DNA of 64,000 nucleotides from Roseiarcus sp963751165 (GCA_963751165.1 CAVVTP010000011.1:1-64000), one strand, 5' to 3'. Counted from the stretch's first letter, positions 20,501 through 28,086 are shown. Numbers and translations: made by a program. Notes: generated by a model from the sequence alone, not told the origin.

Positions 20501-20890
20501 GCCATCCTGTCGCGCCATGAAACCGGTGTCGCGGCTGCCGTCGTTGGGGAATTCTTCAGGTCGGACCACATGTTCGCGGAAAGCGCACGGCGGCTTCCAG
20601 GTTCGGAGCCGGTGGTGACCTCTTTTGGACAGTTCTTCCCCGATGAGGTCGCGGCGATCTACCGGGCGGCCCTTGAAAAGCCGACCCTTCAATCTGGCTA
20701 TTTCGAGTTCTTCCGCATCGAAGACGTGATCGAAAAGGCATTGGTGAATGTGGGGCGGTTCGGTAGCGCGAGCGACATTCCGCTGCTTCGTGCTTGGTCG
20801 ATCTATCCTGATCTGGGGCGCTTCGCGATACAGGCGATCAGGGAGATTGAAGAAGCGCCCGGCCAGATGCAGTTGCGTGCCAAGGGCTAG
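17564..20890 (+). CDS. NERD-nuclease / NACHT-like NTPase (Avs-like architecture)
   Basis: ATG 17564 is preceded by GAGATC; a TTG at 17540 is also in frame. The 1,109-residue gene is free of frameshifts. Residues 15-70 fit a NERD nuclease domain: VDLVIAIDRAALVTESKGF holds the D and E-x-K of a PD-(D/E)xK site. A STAND-type NTPase follows, with Walker A GPSGCGKS near residue 237 and Walker B LMLVVDGYNE near 307, the NACHT style. The remaining ~650 residues are helical with no repeat that I could define and probably act as sensor. Avs and other STAND defence proteins combine an N-terminal effector, a central NTPase and a C-terminal sensor, so antiphage activity is a sensible inference. Its direct partner may be the upstream HEPN gene. 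Confidence 0.75.
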   Translation: MGAPIEHASERATLKHAYESLSAHDIPAVMFANVNLGDRQVDLVIAIDRAALVTESKGFTSAVRGGRNGSWEAQLVAGAWKKFANPYLQVIGEKLALRDAMRSFAGADVPYPNAALVFAPAVPSGSTIPQSDFKVSIGGLAELPAFITSMKRDGWSLDQWRAFAAHHRLTAAPSIEAALSPQLLDAEQLLGTYGEAFIRTYGASASEMVPMSCVCESEELPSEVVLERSVQDDNVLLMGPSGCGKSLLSYSIGLAGLARGNVPIVVPAKDFEGNLRDVVNREAALLEARSAAAVISAARRLNRRLMLVVDGYNECTPGERQRLTRSIAAAVKRYDARAVISSRMPLERGDLLPARSYAVQIPDTKTKLAIAQQAARGVSAEPFAELLGTVGSGLEAKMIGQLGQQLPPDTSKYGLFDAYVRERLGSAASDGIRALSRIAGMMTERISFGLSVRELDRLSDREGVSGALLQTLADANILGTRGDRVSFSHEMFLNVFAAEAIIRRAGDDPEAVVTALRLPQHLEMRPFVLGAIDDDSFRRQVLPHLTDARVIEACLAGQCGSDAQRWANERCNEVLARVGQEIEAVRFDVSDEFMWHVQVKPETVQPWSTQDRALLAAIPHELVAGRRLDQLLALIGKMDDRLAEEHRRLLDQAREKKLGLRTGLYAVCYAGVGMREIGLSCICSPISSGHLYNGPKVAANVNLRGRLQSETLSPGQIGLLIELDKYSSRDAPSIGTILPGILVRIWPRAAHHLRLGLMHAAMMSAHALDDDERRALTAAIEATCMTNGGVDAWGMIDALKSLGALDDDQEEHVATVGAEMNEVLADRDNPNSWRRAAGLWNAQFDHPYDGAYCQAWNDLSGDDRKALQVMAAKSVDRNSMFTPSLIAEVASHSDQTVGPIIERWTGLPPKKDAFFQDSIRTFEMAYAALARLRCPLPDRSAEAVSAADHALLACGRLLYWLNRDDLPFSERKSNCAAPLAILSRHETGVAAAVVGEFFRSDHMFAESARRLPGSEPVVTSFGQFFPDEVAAIYRAALEKPTLQSGYFEFFRIEDVIEKALVNVGRFGSASDIPLLRAWSIYPDLGRFAIQAIREIEEAPGQMQLRAKG

Positions 20891-21466
20891 ATCAGGTAGT
20901 GCGCGGCATCCCTGATCAGCACTTGAAGGTCTGACAAACCGGGCATTCTTGGGAGTGCGGAAAACACCACAAGAAACCGGGCTACACAATGTGAAGGGCA
21001 CGCGCACATGGCGTTTCGACTAGTGACGGGGGCTGTCCGCTCACCATCGAGGTTGCGTGGACATCGGGCGGAATTCGAGCCGACCGAAAACAGGCGCCGT
21101 TGCACTTCGTTGATGGCGTCGTTCCAAGAGTGACGGTGAGTAGCGAGCATGGCGAGTGCGAACGCGTTGTGCTACGAATGGCTGACGGTCTTTCCTTGTA
21201 TCGGCGCGTAGCGCACCCCATGGCCGATGGCGTGAAAAATCGACCGATCGTTGTCGATAGACGCTGAAACGCCGCTGAATTCGAATCGCGCGAATTTTCC
21301 TTTGAAATCATAAGCGAAAAATTTTGACGGCTCGATGGTCGGGCTTTGACCGTCGGCAGAAAAAATTTGCGCTGAAAAATCAGCGCGTTACGATGACTTA
21401 AAACGATCGAGTGGGAATAGGAGCGTGGGGCTTGGCCGCGACCCGCACCTCACGCCGCCGCCAAAG
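20891..21466. other. Intergenic region after the defence run
   Basis: About 575 bases without a convincing gene; several open frames exist on both strands but none resembles a protein that I know. It contains AT-rich patches around 21290-21400. A mobile-element end or att site could lie here, but no tRNA or direct repeat was found to mark it. Confidence 0.3.
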
Positions 21467-21531
21467 TCGGGATTCCCTGCCAACAGGGAAAAATGCAGCG
21501 AATTTCCGCCGTTCTTGCCGTTTCAGGGGAA
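21467..21531. repeat. Short interspersed repeat, left half split by IS3
   Basis: The stretch carries TTCCCTGCCAACAGGGAA-type and CAGGGGAA motifs. Similar AACAGGGAA-rich sequence resumes right of the insertion sequence and recurs at 31575-31780, so these are copies of one degenerate short intergenic repeat. The IS3 element interrupts it at 21531. Confidence 0.5.
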
Positions 21532-21560
21532 TGGACTGCGCCCCATCGCTGAGACACAAG

Positions 21561-22460
21561 CTAATTGACTGACAAGGCTTTGTCCTGGTTTGCCCGGTTG
21601 CAGTTGTCCCGGCGGAGTTCGGCGAACTCGATCGGGGGTTTGTAGCCGAGCGCCGAGTGCAGGCGCTTCTTATTATAGATGGTGTCGATGAAGGCGCCGA
21701 TCTGACGGCGGGCGTCGTCGAGGTCGAGATAGGTTTTGGCTTCGACCTCCTCGGTTTTCAGCGTCTTCATGAAGCTCTCCGCCTTGGCGTTGTCATAAGG
21801 ATTGCCCACCCGGCTCATGCTGGCGGCGATCTTATGCTTTTCGAGTCGCTCTTGATATGCGCCGCAGGCGTATTGCACGCCGCGATCGGAATGGTGGATG
21901 AGGCTGTCAGGCGCAGGATTTCGGGCGGCGAGCGCCATGTCGAGAGCCTCGATCGCCAGACTGGCCTCGAGATGGTCGGCGATCGCCCAGCCGATGACCT
22001 TGCGCGAGAAGGCGTCGAGGATCGCCGCCAGATAGACGAAGCCCTCCGCCAGCCGCACATAGGTGATGTCGGCGACCCAGATCTGATCGAGCCCGGTGGG
22101 AACGAGGCCGCGCGTCAGGTTGGGGACGATGGCGAAGCCGTGCCGGCTCATCGTGGTGGCCGGGACGAAGGGCTTGGCGCGTTGGCTCAGAAGATTGTCC
22201 TCGCGCGTCAGTCTGCGCACCCGCTTGTCGTTGACGATCAGGCCTTGGCGCCTGAGCTCTTGGGCGATGCGGCGATAGCCGTAGCAGCGGTTGTCGAGTG
22301 CAATCTTTTGGATGAGATCGCGCAAGTCGGCGTCGTCGCGCTTGGCCGGATGGGGCCCGAAATGCCGATAGTAGCCGGCGCGCGACACGCCGCCCAACGC
22401 GCACAGGCGCTCGACGGTGGCGTCGTCCGTGAGAAAGCCTTGCGGCTCGACGGCGATCAT
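21561..22460 (-). CDS. IS3-family transposase OrfB (DDE integrase)
   Basis: ATG 22460 overlaps the OrfA stop as ATGA, giving about 299 residues; a fused product could instead arise by frameshifting on the T7 run upstream. The catalytic triad is visible: WVADITYV (Asp), HHSDRGVQY (Asp) and NAKAESFMKTLKTEE (Glu), followed by the typical AHLHSALGYKPP-like end (KKRLHSALGYKPP). The N-terminal part has the IS3 HTH_21 region with CYGYRRIAQELRRQG. It encodes the strand-transfer domain used for transposition of the surrounding element. Confidence 0.92.
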   Translation of the reverse strand: MIAVEPQGFLTDDATVERLCALGGVSRAGYYRHFGPHPAKRDDADLRDLIQKIALDNRCYGYRRIAQELRRQGLIVNDKRVRRLTREDNLLSQRAKPFVPATTMSRHGFAIVPNLTRGLVPTGLDQIWVADITYVRLAEGFVYLAAILDAFSRKVIGWAIADHLEASLAIEALDMALAARNPAPDSLIHHSDRGVQYACGAYQERLEKHKIAASMSRVGNPYDNAKAESFMKTLKTEEVEAKTYLDLDDARRQIGAFIDTIYNKKRLHSALGYKPPIEFAELRRDNCNRANQDKALSVN

Positions 22461-22897
22461 TCCCCCGATGACCGCGTAGAGGTGGGCGCGCCGCTTTCCT
22501 GGCTGGTCGCGTCCCAGAGCCGCAAGGCTTCGCGAAAAAAATGCAGATCCACTTGCTGCCGGCCGACCAGGCGCTCGAGTTCGGCAAGGCGCGCCCTGGC
22601 TTGGGCGAGCTCGTCGGCGGGCTTGGCGGAGGACGAGGCGGCGTCCGAAGAGGACGCCGCATCGGACGACGCCAAACCCGCCGACGCCTGGCTTCGCCTC
22701 CAACCGGGCTTCCGTCCCCGCTTGCGGCTCAGCCCAGCAACCCCCATCGCCCGATAGGCCGCCCACCAGTCATACAAAAGCTGGGACTTGACCCCGGCCT
22801 CTTCGGCCACCGGGCCTACTCTCTCCCCCTTCTCAAGACGAAGCACCGTCCGGTGCTTGAACTCCCTTGAAAATACTCGCAGCGTTCGTTTCGACAT
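22457..22897 (-). CDS. IS3-family transposase OrfA (HTH subunit)
   Basis: ATG 22897 has a strong GAGGAGG site just upstream. The 146-residue protein starts with a helix-turn-helix (FSREFKHRTVLRLEKGERV, then GVKSQLLYDWWAAY) and ends in a leucine-zipper-like helix, ARARLAELERLVGRQQVDLHF. The middle has a low-complexity Ala/Ser run (residues ~75-92). OrfA binds the inverted repeats and cooperates with OrfB. The final codons overlap the OrfB frame. Confidence 0.9.
   Translation of the reverse strand: MSKRTLRVFSREFKHRTVLRLEKGERVGPVAEEAGVKSQLLYDWWAAYRAMGVAGLSRKRGRKPGWRRSQASAGLASSDAASSSDAASSSAKPADELAQARARLAELERLVGRQQVDLHFFREALRLWDATSQESGAPTSTRSSGE
22535..22541 (-). promoter_or_regulatory. Slippery T7 heptamer for -1 frameshifting in IS3
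   Basis: In the OrfA frame CAT TTT TTT CGC contains T-TTT-TTT in the correct register for a -1 slip. After the slip the frame continues into OrfB without a stop (SRSLAALGRD and onward to its ATG). IS3 elements commonly make OrfAB in this way. The downstream stimulatory structure was not evaluated. Confidence 0.5.
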
Positions 22898-22958
22898 GGT
22901 TCCTCCTCGGAAGCCATGTCACCCAATTAAAAGTGTCTCAGTTAATGGGCGCACTCCA

Positions 22959-23090
22959 GGAAAACCATCCCAGAAAACCCAGCAATTCAAGGCATTTCCG
23001 GGCTAATTCCCTACGCGGTCGAACAGGGAATGAATTCGGCGCTTCAGGGAACTAAAGTTCCCTGATCGGCCGAGAACAGGGATATTTCGC
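22959..23090. repeat. Short interspersed repeat, right half, with hairpin
   Basis: This continues the AACAGGGAA-rich repeat interrupted by the IS3. It contains a perfect inverted repeat, TCAGGGAACT and AGTTCCCTGA, separated by AA (23044-23065). Related motifs (AATTCCCT, GAACAGGGA) occur several times. Such repeats are usually non-coding and may be mobilised in trans. Confidence 0.5.
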
Positions 23091-23545
23091 GCCTGACGCG
23101 GCGCCTTTTCCGCGCGGGAGTGAGAAGGTTTTGGGGCGAACTCCTCTCTTGCCTTCTTCCACGAGAGCGGAGGAACGCCCGTCTCACGCCATTGCCGGCG
23201 CTCGACCTCCAATCATAAACCCGTTCTCTCCCGCTCCTGTCGGTCGCGGTCAATCCTGCTCACCGCTTCCTTCGCGCTTTTCCTGCTTTGGTCGGCGTCT
23301 CGCTGCGGCTCAGCTGCCGGGCCGCATAGACCGCCACGCGACGCCGCTGCGATGGCGGCGACAAGCGACATGCTGCTCGCGCAGAAACCTGACGATCCTT
23401 GAAGCCTCAGTTTCCACCTGCGACGGGTTGCGGATCACGCCGCGCAGGAAAACGGTCGGCTTGCGGCTGGCGGCGACCCCAAGACGCCGTGGAGTGACGA
23501 GCGCATCCTTGACGCTATCTTGGAATTGGAGCAGCCAGGGACGTC
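23091..23545. other. Intergenic region before the Ldh_2 gene
   Basis: No gene is supported in these ~455 bases. Short open frames have composition typical of antisense or random GC-rich sequence. The promoter of the 23546 gene should lie near the right end. Confidence 0.3.
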
Positions 23546-24643
23546 ATGACGATCCATATTCGAGCCGATAAGCTGAGCGAGTTTTGCGCCGAGGTTTTCC
23601 GGCAAGTCGGCTGCCGCCCCGACGAGGCCCGCCGGGTCGCCGCCTCGCTCGTTGACGCCAACCTCACGGGCCACGACAGTCATGGCGTCATTCGGATGCC
23701 CCGCTATGTCGGGTGGGTGCGTTCAGGCGATATCGTCCCCAATCAGACGATCGAACGCCTCGTCGACACTCCGGTCATAGCCGTCGTCGACGGCCAATTC
23801 GGTTTCGGTCAGACGGTCGCGCCGCAGGCGGTCGACCTCGGAATCGAGAAGGCGAAGGCGATGGGTCTGGCGGCGACCTCTCTGCGCAACGCCGGCCACG
23901 TCGGCCGGGTCGGCGAATGGGCGGAGCGCGCGGCGGCGGCCGGCCTGATCTCAATTCATTTTGTCAACGCGCGGGGATCGGTGCTCGTTGCGCCGTTCGG
24001 CGGCCTCGAAAGGCGCCTTTCGACCGCGCCGTTTTGCGTCGGGGTTCCGCGCGATGGCGCGGCTCCGATCGTGCTTGATTTCGCCACGTCGCTGGTCGCG
24101 GAAGGCAAGGTGAACGTCGCCAGTCGAGGCGGGAAGCCGCTGCCGCCGAATGCGCTGATCGGCCCCGACGGCAGGCTTTCCGGCGATCCCGCACTGCTCT
24201 ACGGTCCGCTTGACGCCGAGGGCCCGCGCTTCCCAGTTGGTCCGGGCGCCATTCGCGCATTCGGCGAACACAAAGGCTCCGGCCTCGCGCTTCTCTGCGA
24301 ATTGCTCGGCGGCTCGCTAACAGGGAACGGCGCCACAGGACCGGAGCGCAAATTCGCCAACGGCATGTTCACGCTCTACGTCGATCCCAATCGAGTCGAT
24401 CCTTCGCATCTATTCGATGCGGATATGACGCGCTATCTTGATTGGTTCCGACAAGCCAGAGCGCTTCCTGACGAGTCCATTCTGACGCCAGGGGAGCCAG
24501 AGCGTATGGCTCGCGCTGCGCGGAGCGAGCGCGGCGTGCCGCTACCGATGGAGGCCTGGGCCGCAATCGTTGCCGCAGCGCGCAGCGTGGGGGTGCAATG
24601 GGACGATCCCTCAGATGTCCGCGCGCGGCCTACTGGCGCCTGA
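23546..24643 (+). CDS. Ldh_2-family (malate/L-lactate/ureidoglycolate-type) dehydrogenase
   Basis: This 365-residue frame is intact and matches the usual family length. Characteristic motifs are GHDSHGVIRMPRYV near residue 44, the FGFGQTVAPQA segment, NAGHVGRVGEWAE near 115 and GEHKGSGLALLCELLGG near 250. Members are NAD(P)-dependent 2-hydroxyacid oxidoreductases, fold-distinct from classical MDH/LDH, acting on malate, lactate, ureidoglycolate or sugar-derived keto acids; the substrate is not evident. A paralogue lies at 62680 inside a catabolic cluster. Here it stands alone between the IS3 region and ogt. ATG 23546 is the first start and fits the family N-terminus. Confidence 0.88.
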   Translation: MTIHIRADKLSEFCAEVFRQVGCRPDEARRVAASLVDANLTGHDSHGVIRMPRYVGWVRSGDIVPNQTIERLVDTPVIAVVDGQFGFGQTVAPQAVDLGIEKAKAMGLAATSLRNAGHVGRVGEWAERAAAAGLISIHFVNARGSVLVAPFGGLERRLSTAPFCVGVPRDGAAPIVLDFATSLVAEGKVNVASRGGKPLPPNALIGPDGRLSGDPALLYGPLDAEGPRFPVGPGAIRAFGEHKGSGLALLCELLGGSLTGNGATGPERKFANGMFTLYVDPNRVDPSHLFDADMTRYLDWFRQARALPDESILTPGEPERMARAARSERGVPLPMEAWAAIVAAARSVGVQWDDPSDVRARPTGA

Positions 24644-25082
24644 CTTCGCCAATTTCGCGAACGGCCCATCAGCGTGATCGCCGGCAATTCGTTCAAACGC
24701 TGGTCGGGCCGTCGGCGGGCGCGTCGAGCCGCGCGCCCGGCGAGCGTGACCGGTTAGCCTATTTTTCCGCCGACAGCGGGACGGCCCAGCCTCCTGACGG
24801 GGTGTTTCGCACGGCGAAGGTTTTGCGAGCCGAGTTACCGCCGGTCGCGCAATCAATTCCTCACAGACGCGGCTTTTCGACGATTTTCGGTGAATAGTTT
24901 CGCGCTGAAGCCGAAATTCGACGCGGCGGATCGACCCCGCGGTTATTATTGGCCTGATGATGAAACAGATTGAACCGCTGCCGTCGTTGCGAGAAGCGCC
25001 AGATGGCGCAATCCATGCCGCGGACCCCGGGCCTTTCGCTTGGATTTCTACGACGAACCGGCCAGAATGAAGGAATCGGCTT
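24644..25082. other. Intergenic region
   Basis: About 440 bases with no convincing gene. A 37-codon frame from ATG 24957 to TGA near 25070 exists just before ogt but has no recognisable features. Confidence 0.25.
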
Positions 25083-25640
25083 TTGCACCTGTCGCTTGAT
25101 CGCCACGCGTCGCCGATCGGCGCGATCTTGACGGTTACGGACGCCGACGGATCTCTGCGCGCACTGGATTTCCTGGACCACGAGTTCCGCATGCGTCGGC
25201 TGCTGCGCCTGCATTACGGGACCTATGTCCTGACCGACGCTCGATGCGGCGGGCGCATCGCGGCAGCGCTCGCGGCGTATTTCGCAGGATGTTTTGACGC
25301 GCTCGGCGATCTTCCCGTCCTAACGGGTGGAACGGACTTTCAGCGGGAGGTCTGGACGGCGCTCCGGGCGATTGCTCCGGGCAAAACCTCGAGTTACGGC
25401 GAGATCGCCAAGAGACTTGGGCGTCCTCAAGCAAGCCGGGCCGTCGGCCACGCGAATGGCTCCAATCCCGTTGCGATCGTCGTGCCGTGTCACCGCGTCA
25501 TTGGAAGCAATGGCGCCTTGACCGGATATGGCGGCGGACTGCACCGCAAGGAATGGCTTCTTGCGCACGAGCGACGTTGGCGCGGACCGGGAATGAATTC
25601 GGCGCGCCATGAAACCGCGCCGCCGCGCGCGACGGATTGA
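25083..25640 (+). CDS. ogt: Methylated-DNA--protein-cysteine methyltransferase
   Basis: The family signature PCHRVIGSNG lies near residue 134, with Cys the methyl acceptor. It is preceded by KTSSYGEIAKRLG and the arginine finger region (ASRAVGHANGSNP). The protein repairs O6-alkylguanine and O4-alkylthymine by suicidal alkyl transfer in the cytoplasm. The proposed start is TTG 25083, with AGGA 8 bases upstream; no ATG in frame gives the conserved N-terminus LSLDRHASPIG. The length is 185 residues, and the last ~20 residues beyond AHERRW look like non-conserved extension. No other adaptation-response gene is adjacent. Confidence 0.9.
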   Translation: MHLSLDRHASPIGAILTVTDADGSLRALDFLDHEFRMRRLLRLHYGTYVLTDARCGGRIAAALAAYFAGCFDALGDLPVLTGGTDFQREVWTALRAIAPGKTSSYGEIAKRLGRPQASRAVGHANGSNPVAIVVPCHRVIGSNGALTGYGGGLHRKEWLLAHERRWRGPGMNSARHETAPPRATD

Positions 25641-25839
25641 ACCGGGCGAACGCGGCCTCAAGCTCAACATGGGACGATGGGGTGTCGTGTGTCGCTTTGC
25701 CGCCGCCCCCGACCGCGATCTCCGCTCCGGGCGCGTCTCAACGCATATCGGCGTCGTTCGGCTGGGCTTTTATCCGTTCCCCCGGCGGGCTCTTGGGCTT
25801 GGTTGGCTGTGGGCGATGTTTTCGACTGCGAAGTAGAAT

Positions 25840-26215
25840 TCGCTGCTTCGGACCCACTCCTGAGCCGGCGGACGGCCCTCACCTTCCCGCCGCTTCCACC
25901 TCCGCACAAGAACTGATCGCCGACATCGGATTCGAGCCTCGACACACCCGCCTCAGGCCGCATTTGGAGCTTCTCCAGGACCTCTCCGGTCCCTGGATCG
26001 TTCGTCGCCTTCCCAGACGCCGTGCCAGAGCTCGCCCTGGTCCAGGTGACCCCGGTGACAAAACGGTTGGACTCGATAGTGCGGAGAATCGCTCTAATTT
26101 GAGGATCACTTGATGGATCTTCCGGTCGCAGTTCTGCCCAACCCAAAGCGTCCCTTCGGCCCATGCCATACCCAAATCGCCGCCGCCCCCAGGAGCTGGG
26201 ATTGTGGTGAGCACG
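25840..26215 (-). pseudogene. Remnant of a beta-propeller (SMP-30/glutamine cyclotransferase-like) gene
   Basis: On the minus strand, conserved pieces sit in successive frames: MAWAEGTLWVGQNCDRKIHQV, then AILRTIESNRFVTGVTW, then GTGEVLEKLQMRP and GDQFLCGGGSGGKVRAVRR. These follow each other like blades of a propeller protein known from rhizobia and relatives, but at least two frame changes separate them and no start codon is visible. It is therefore decayed. It abuts the DUF899 remnant in opposite orientation. Confidence 0.55.
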
Positions 26216-26235
26216 TGACGCGGATGGGCTAGAAG

Positions 26236-26602
26236 ATGCTTTGGTACACAATCACCGACAGCTTCGACGCGGACTTCGGCGTCGACGAATGGCACGTCCA
26301 TAACTCGACCGCGACAAGGTGCTCCGCACATACTTCATCAACAACAGCGGCGACGAGGCGATGGGGACCACGTGGAGCTACCTCGATATCACGCCGCTCG
26401 GGCGTCAGGAGACTTGGGAGAAATAGCCAGATGGTTTCCCCAGACCCTGCCGTACAAACGGTGGAACTGGCACGACAACTACGAGGTCGAGGCTGTGCCG
26501 GACCCAAAGTGGGTCGAGGTGTCCGACGCGGGAGAAGACGCTTTCCGAAAGCGCCAGGCAGACGACCCGAAGCCTGCGCAGCGAGGGAGAACCGATCAAT
26601 GA
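26236..26602 (+). pseudogene. C-terminal remnant of a DUF899 thioredoxin-like protein
   Basis: The first frame gives WYTITDSFDADFGVDEWH; a second gives DKVLRTYFINNSGDEAMG and TTWSYLDITPLGRQETWE. A third then gives FPQTLPYKRWNWHDNY and ends at 26602. Together they match the C-terminal third of DUF899 family proteins. The thioredoxin-like N-terminal part is absent and two shifts occur, so this is a truncated, non-functional copy. Confidence 0.6.
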
Positions 26603-26850
26603 GATCATGAGAAACGACCCTGGCGCAGAGACCCGAAGATGATTTTCGCGACGAGCGGCTTCGCTAATTCTGACATCGCGCGAGGTCGGAAACGGACGGA
26701 AGCGAGCGCGGCGCATCTGCTGATGAGCGCCTTCCATTTGGGGCCTTGGCTGAAACTGATCTTCCGCGGAAGCAGCGGCGTCAATCGATCGTCGCAACTG
26801 GGTTTGTGTCACCGGCCCCGGCGACAGCGCACGGACGTTAAGGACGGATC

Positions 26851-27311
26851 ATGATCGCAAGCTGGCTCCTGCTCACGACCTTCGCCCTGAGCCTTTACGC
26901 AACGGGGCAAGTCTGGCTCGTGCAGCTGTCGAGTTATCCGCTTTGGGCCCATGTTGGGCATGGCGATTTCAAAGACTATCATCGCGCTTGGTGGCGGAGC
27001 ATCTGGGGCGTCGTCCTGGTCCCGTCGGTTTTGACGGCTGTCTGCTCGGTCCTGATGCTCCGGTGGGGCGTCCCCGGCGTGCCAGCATCGGCCCTTTGGT
27101 TTGGCTTGGGCTTGCAGGCTGCATTCGTCCTCGGCACGACCTGCTGGTGGGGACCGCTGATGGCGCGACTCGAAGCTCCAGGCGGCGGCCTCGACCCGTA
27201 CCGCTATCGCCTCCTGAGTTGACCCATTGGCTGCGAGTCATGGTGATCACCGCTTATTCGGCGCTGCTCGGCTGGATGATGGCGATTTCGCTCAGGCTTG
27301 TCGCATCATAA
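26851..27311 (+). pseudogene. Small four-helix membrane protein (DUF1772-like), frameshift near 3' end
   Basis: ATG 26851 begins a hydrophobic protein whose first segment is SWLLLTTFALSLYATGQVWL. Three further hydrophobic stretches occur (WGVVLVPSVLTAVCSVLML, ASALWFGLGLQAAFVLG, and VITAYSALLGWMMAISL). The last one is in another frame: near 27218 CTCCTGAGTTGACC must lose or gain a base to pass the stop and continue to 27311. The corrected length of about 153 residues and the four-helix layout fit DUF1772-type or anthrone-oxygenase-like membrane proteins. The function is unknown and the family call is moderate. Confidence 0.6.
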
Positions 27312-27374
27312 GGCGAGGGCATGAGCGCGGGTGCTTCTGATGGGTTGTGAGAGAGAGCGAGGGGAGCGGAGTGA

Positions 27375-27400
27375 GCGAGCGCTTCGGCTCGTGCGCTCGC
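27375..27400. terminator. Possible bidirectional terminator
   Basis: GCGAGCGC and GCGCTCGC form a perfect 8-bp stem with a 10-base loop between the ends of two convergent genes. There is no clear T-run. Confidence 0.35.
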
Positions 27401-27436
27401 CCGACGCACGGATCTCCGGCCTGAGCCTCCGGCGCC

Positions 27437-27865
27437 TCACGCCATCGGCTTTTCGCAGTTCACCATCCAGGGTATGCCGAACTTGTCGGTGACCATGCCG
27501 AAGCGGCGCGCCCAGAACGTCTCGCTGATCGGCATGGTGACCGTCCCCTCCTCGCCGAGCTCGCGGAAGACGCGGTCGGCCTCGCCGGGATCGTCCACCG
27601 TGACGGCGACGCTGAAGCCTTGCGGCCTTCGATCCGTCGGCCCGTCGCCACCCATCAGCAAACGATCGCCCACCTTGAGCCTCGCATGCATGATCCGATT
27701 GGCCACGTCCGGGGTTTGCGGCACGCCCGAGCCGAGAGGCGCATCAGAATGGCGCATCATCGCCAGGATCTTGCCGCCGAACACTTTCTCATAGCGCTTG
27801 AACGCTTCTTCGCACCGGCCGTCGAAACCCAGATAGGGCGTAAATTCGGTCGCCAAGGTCGTCAT
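27437..27865 (-). CDS. VOC/PhnB-like glyoxalase-fold protein
   Basis: The chosen start is ATG 27865 (MTTLATEFTPYLGFDG), giving 142 residues. YLGFDGRCEEAFKRYEKVFGG and DRLLMGGDGP are typical of PhnB-like proteins of the vicinal oxygen chelate superfamily, often mis-annotated as 3-demethylubiquinone methyltransferase. The C-terminus has FGMVTDKFGIPWMVN, as usual. Members form dimers with metal-binding beta-alpha-beta units. The substrate is unknown. The gene is the last of the leftward tetR-YCII operon, and its start overlaps the end of the SRPBCC remnant. Confidence 0.8.
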   Translation of the reverse strand: MTTLATEFTPYLGFDGRCEEAFKRYEKVFGGKILAMMRHSDAPLGSGVPQTPDVANRIMHARLKVGDRLLMGGDGPTDRRPQGFSVAVTVDDPGEADRVFRELGEEGTVTMPISETFWARRFGMVTDKFGIPWMVNCEKPMA

Positions 27866-28045
27866 CCTTCCTGGTTGCATTTAAGCGAGCGGCAATGCGC
27901 CCAACGAGCGTCCGCCCGATCAATCAATTGGTTGATTTCGGGCTCCACGAGCCTTGCGAGATTGTCCAACGACTGCTGCCAGCCGAGATAGCACCCGTCG
28001 ACCGCTTCGTCCGAGCACGCGGTGCAGACGCACGGTGTTGGGCAT
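27863..28045 (-). pseudogene. SRPBCC/AHSA1 remnant with internal deletion
   Basis: From ATG 28045 the first residues, MPNTVRLHRVL, match the beginning of AHSA1-like SRPBCC proteins. Almost at once, in a shifted frame, the sequence continues with DGCYLGWQQSLDNLARLVEPEI, which is the family C-terminus. The ~100 central residues are missing. The gene lies between YCII and VOC genes, where such a trio is commonly found intact. Confidence 0.6.
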
Positions 28046-28086
28046 TCCCTCGTCCTTCGATTGCGAATTGTGGAATGGGCGCTGGG

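Larger units (their letters stand above)
21532..22958 (-). mobile_element. IS3-family insertion sequence, complete with 4-bp target duplication
   Basis: The element spans 1,427 bp and carries two overlapping transposase genes on the minus strand. Its ends are imperfect inverted repeats: TGGACTGCGCCC on the left matches TGGAGTGCGCCC read inward from the right, and both contain CTGAGACAC further in. The ends are TG...CA as usual for IS3. GGAA is found immediately outside on both sides (21528-21531 and 22959-22962), a 4-bp target duplication. Both terminal repeats and both reading frames are preserved, so it may be recent and active. Confidence 0.9.

Noticed and set aside
20887..21311. Minus-strand frames of 87 and 109 residues after the NTPase gene
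   Set aside because: Composition and lack of motifs do not support coding.
21657..22757. 366-residue plus-strand frame over the IS3 element
   Set aside because: Antisense of OrfB, whose DDE motifs are clear.
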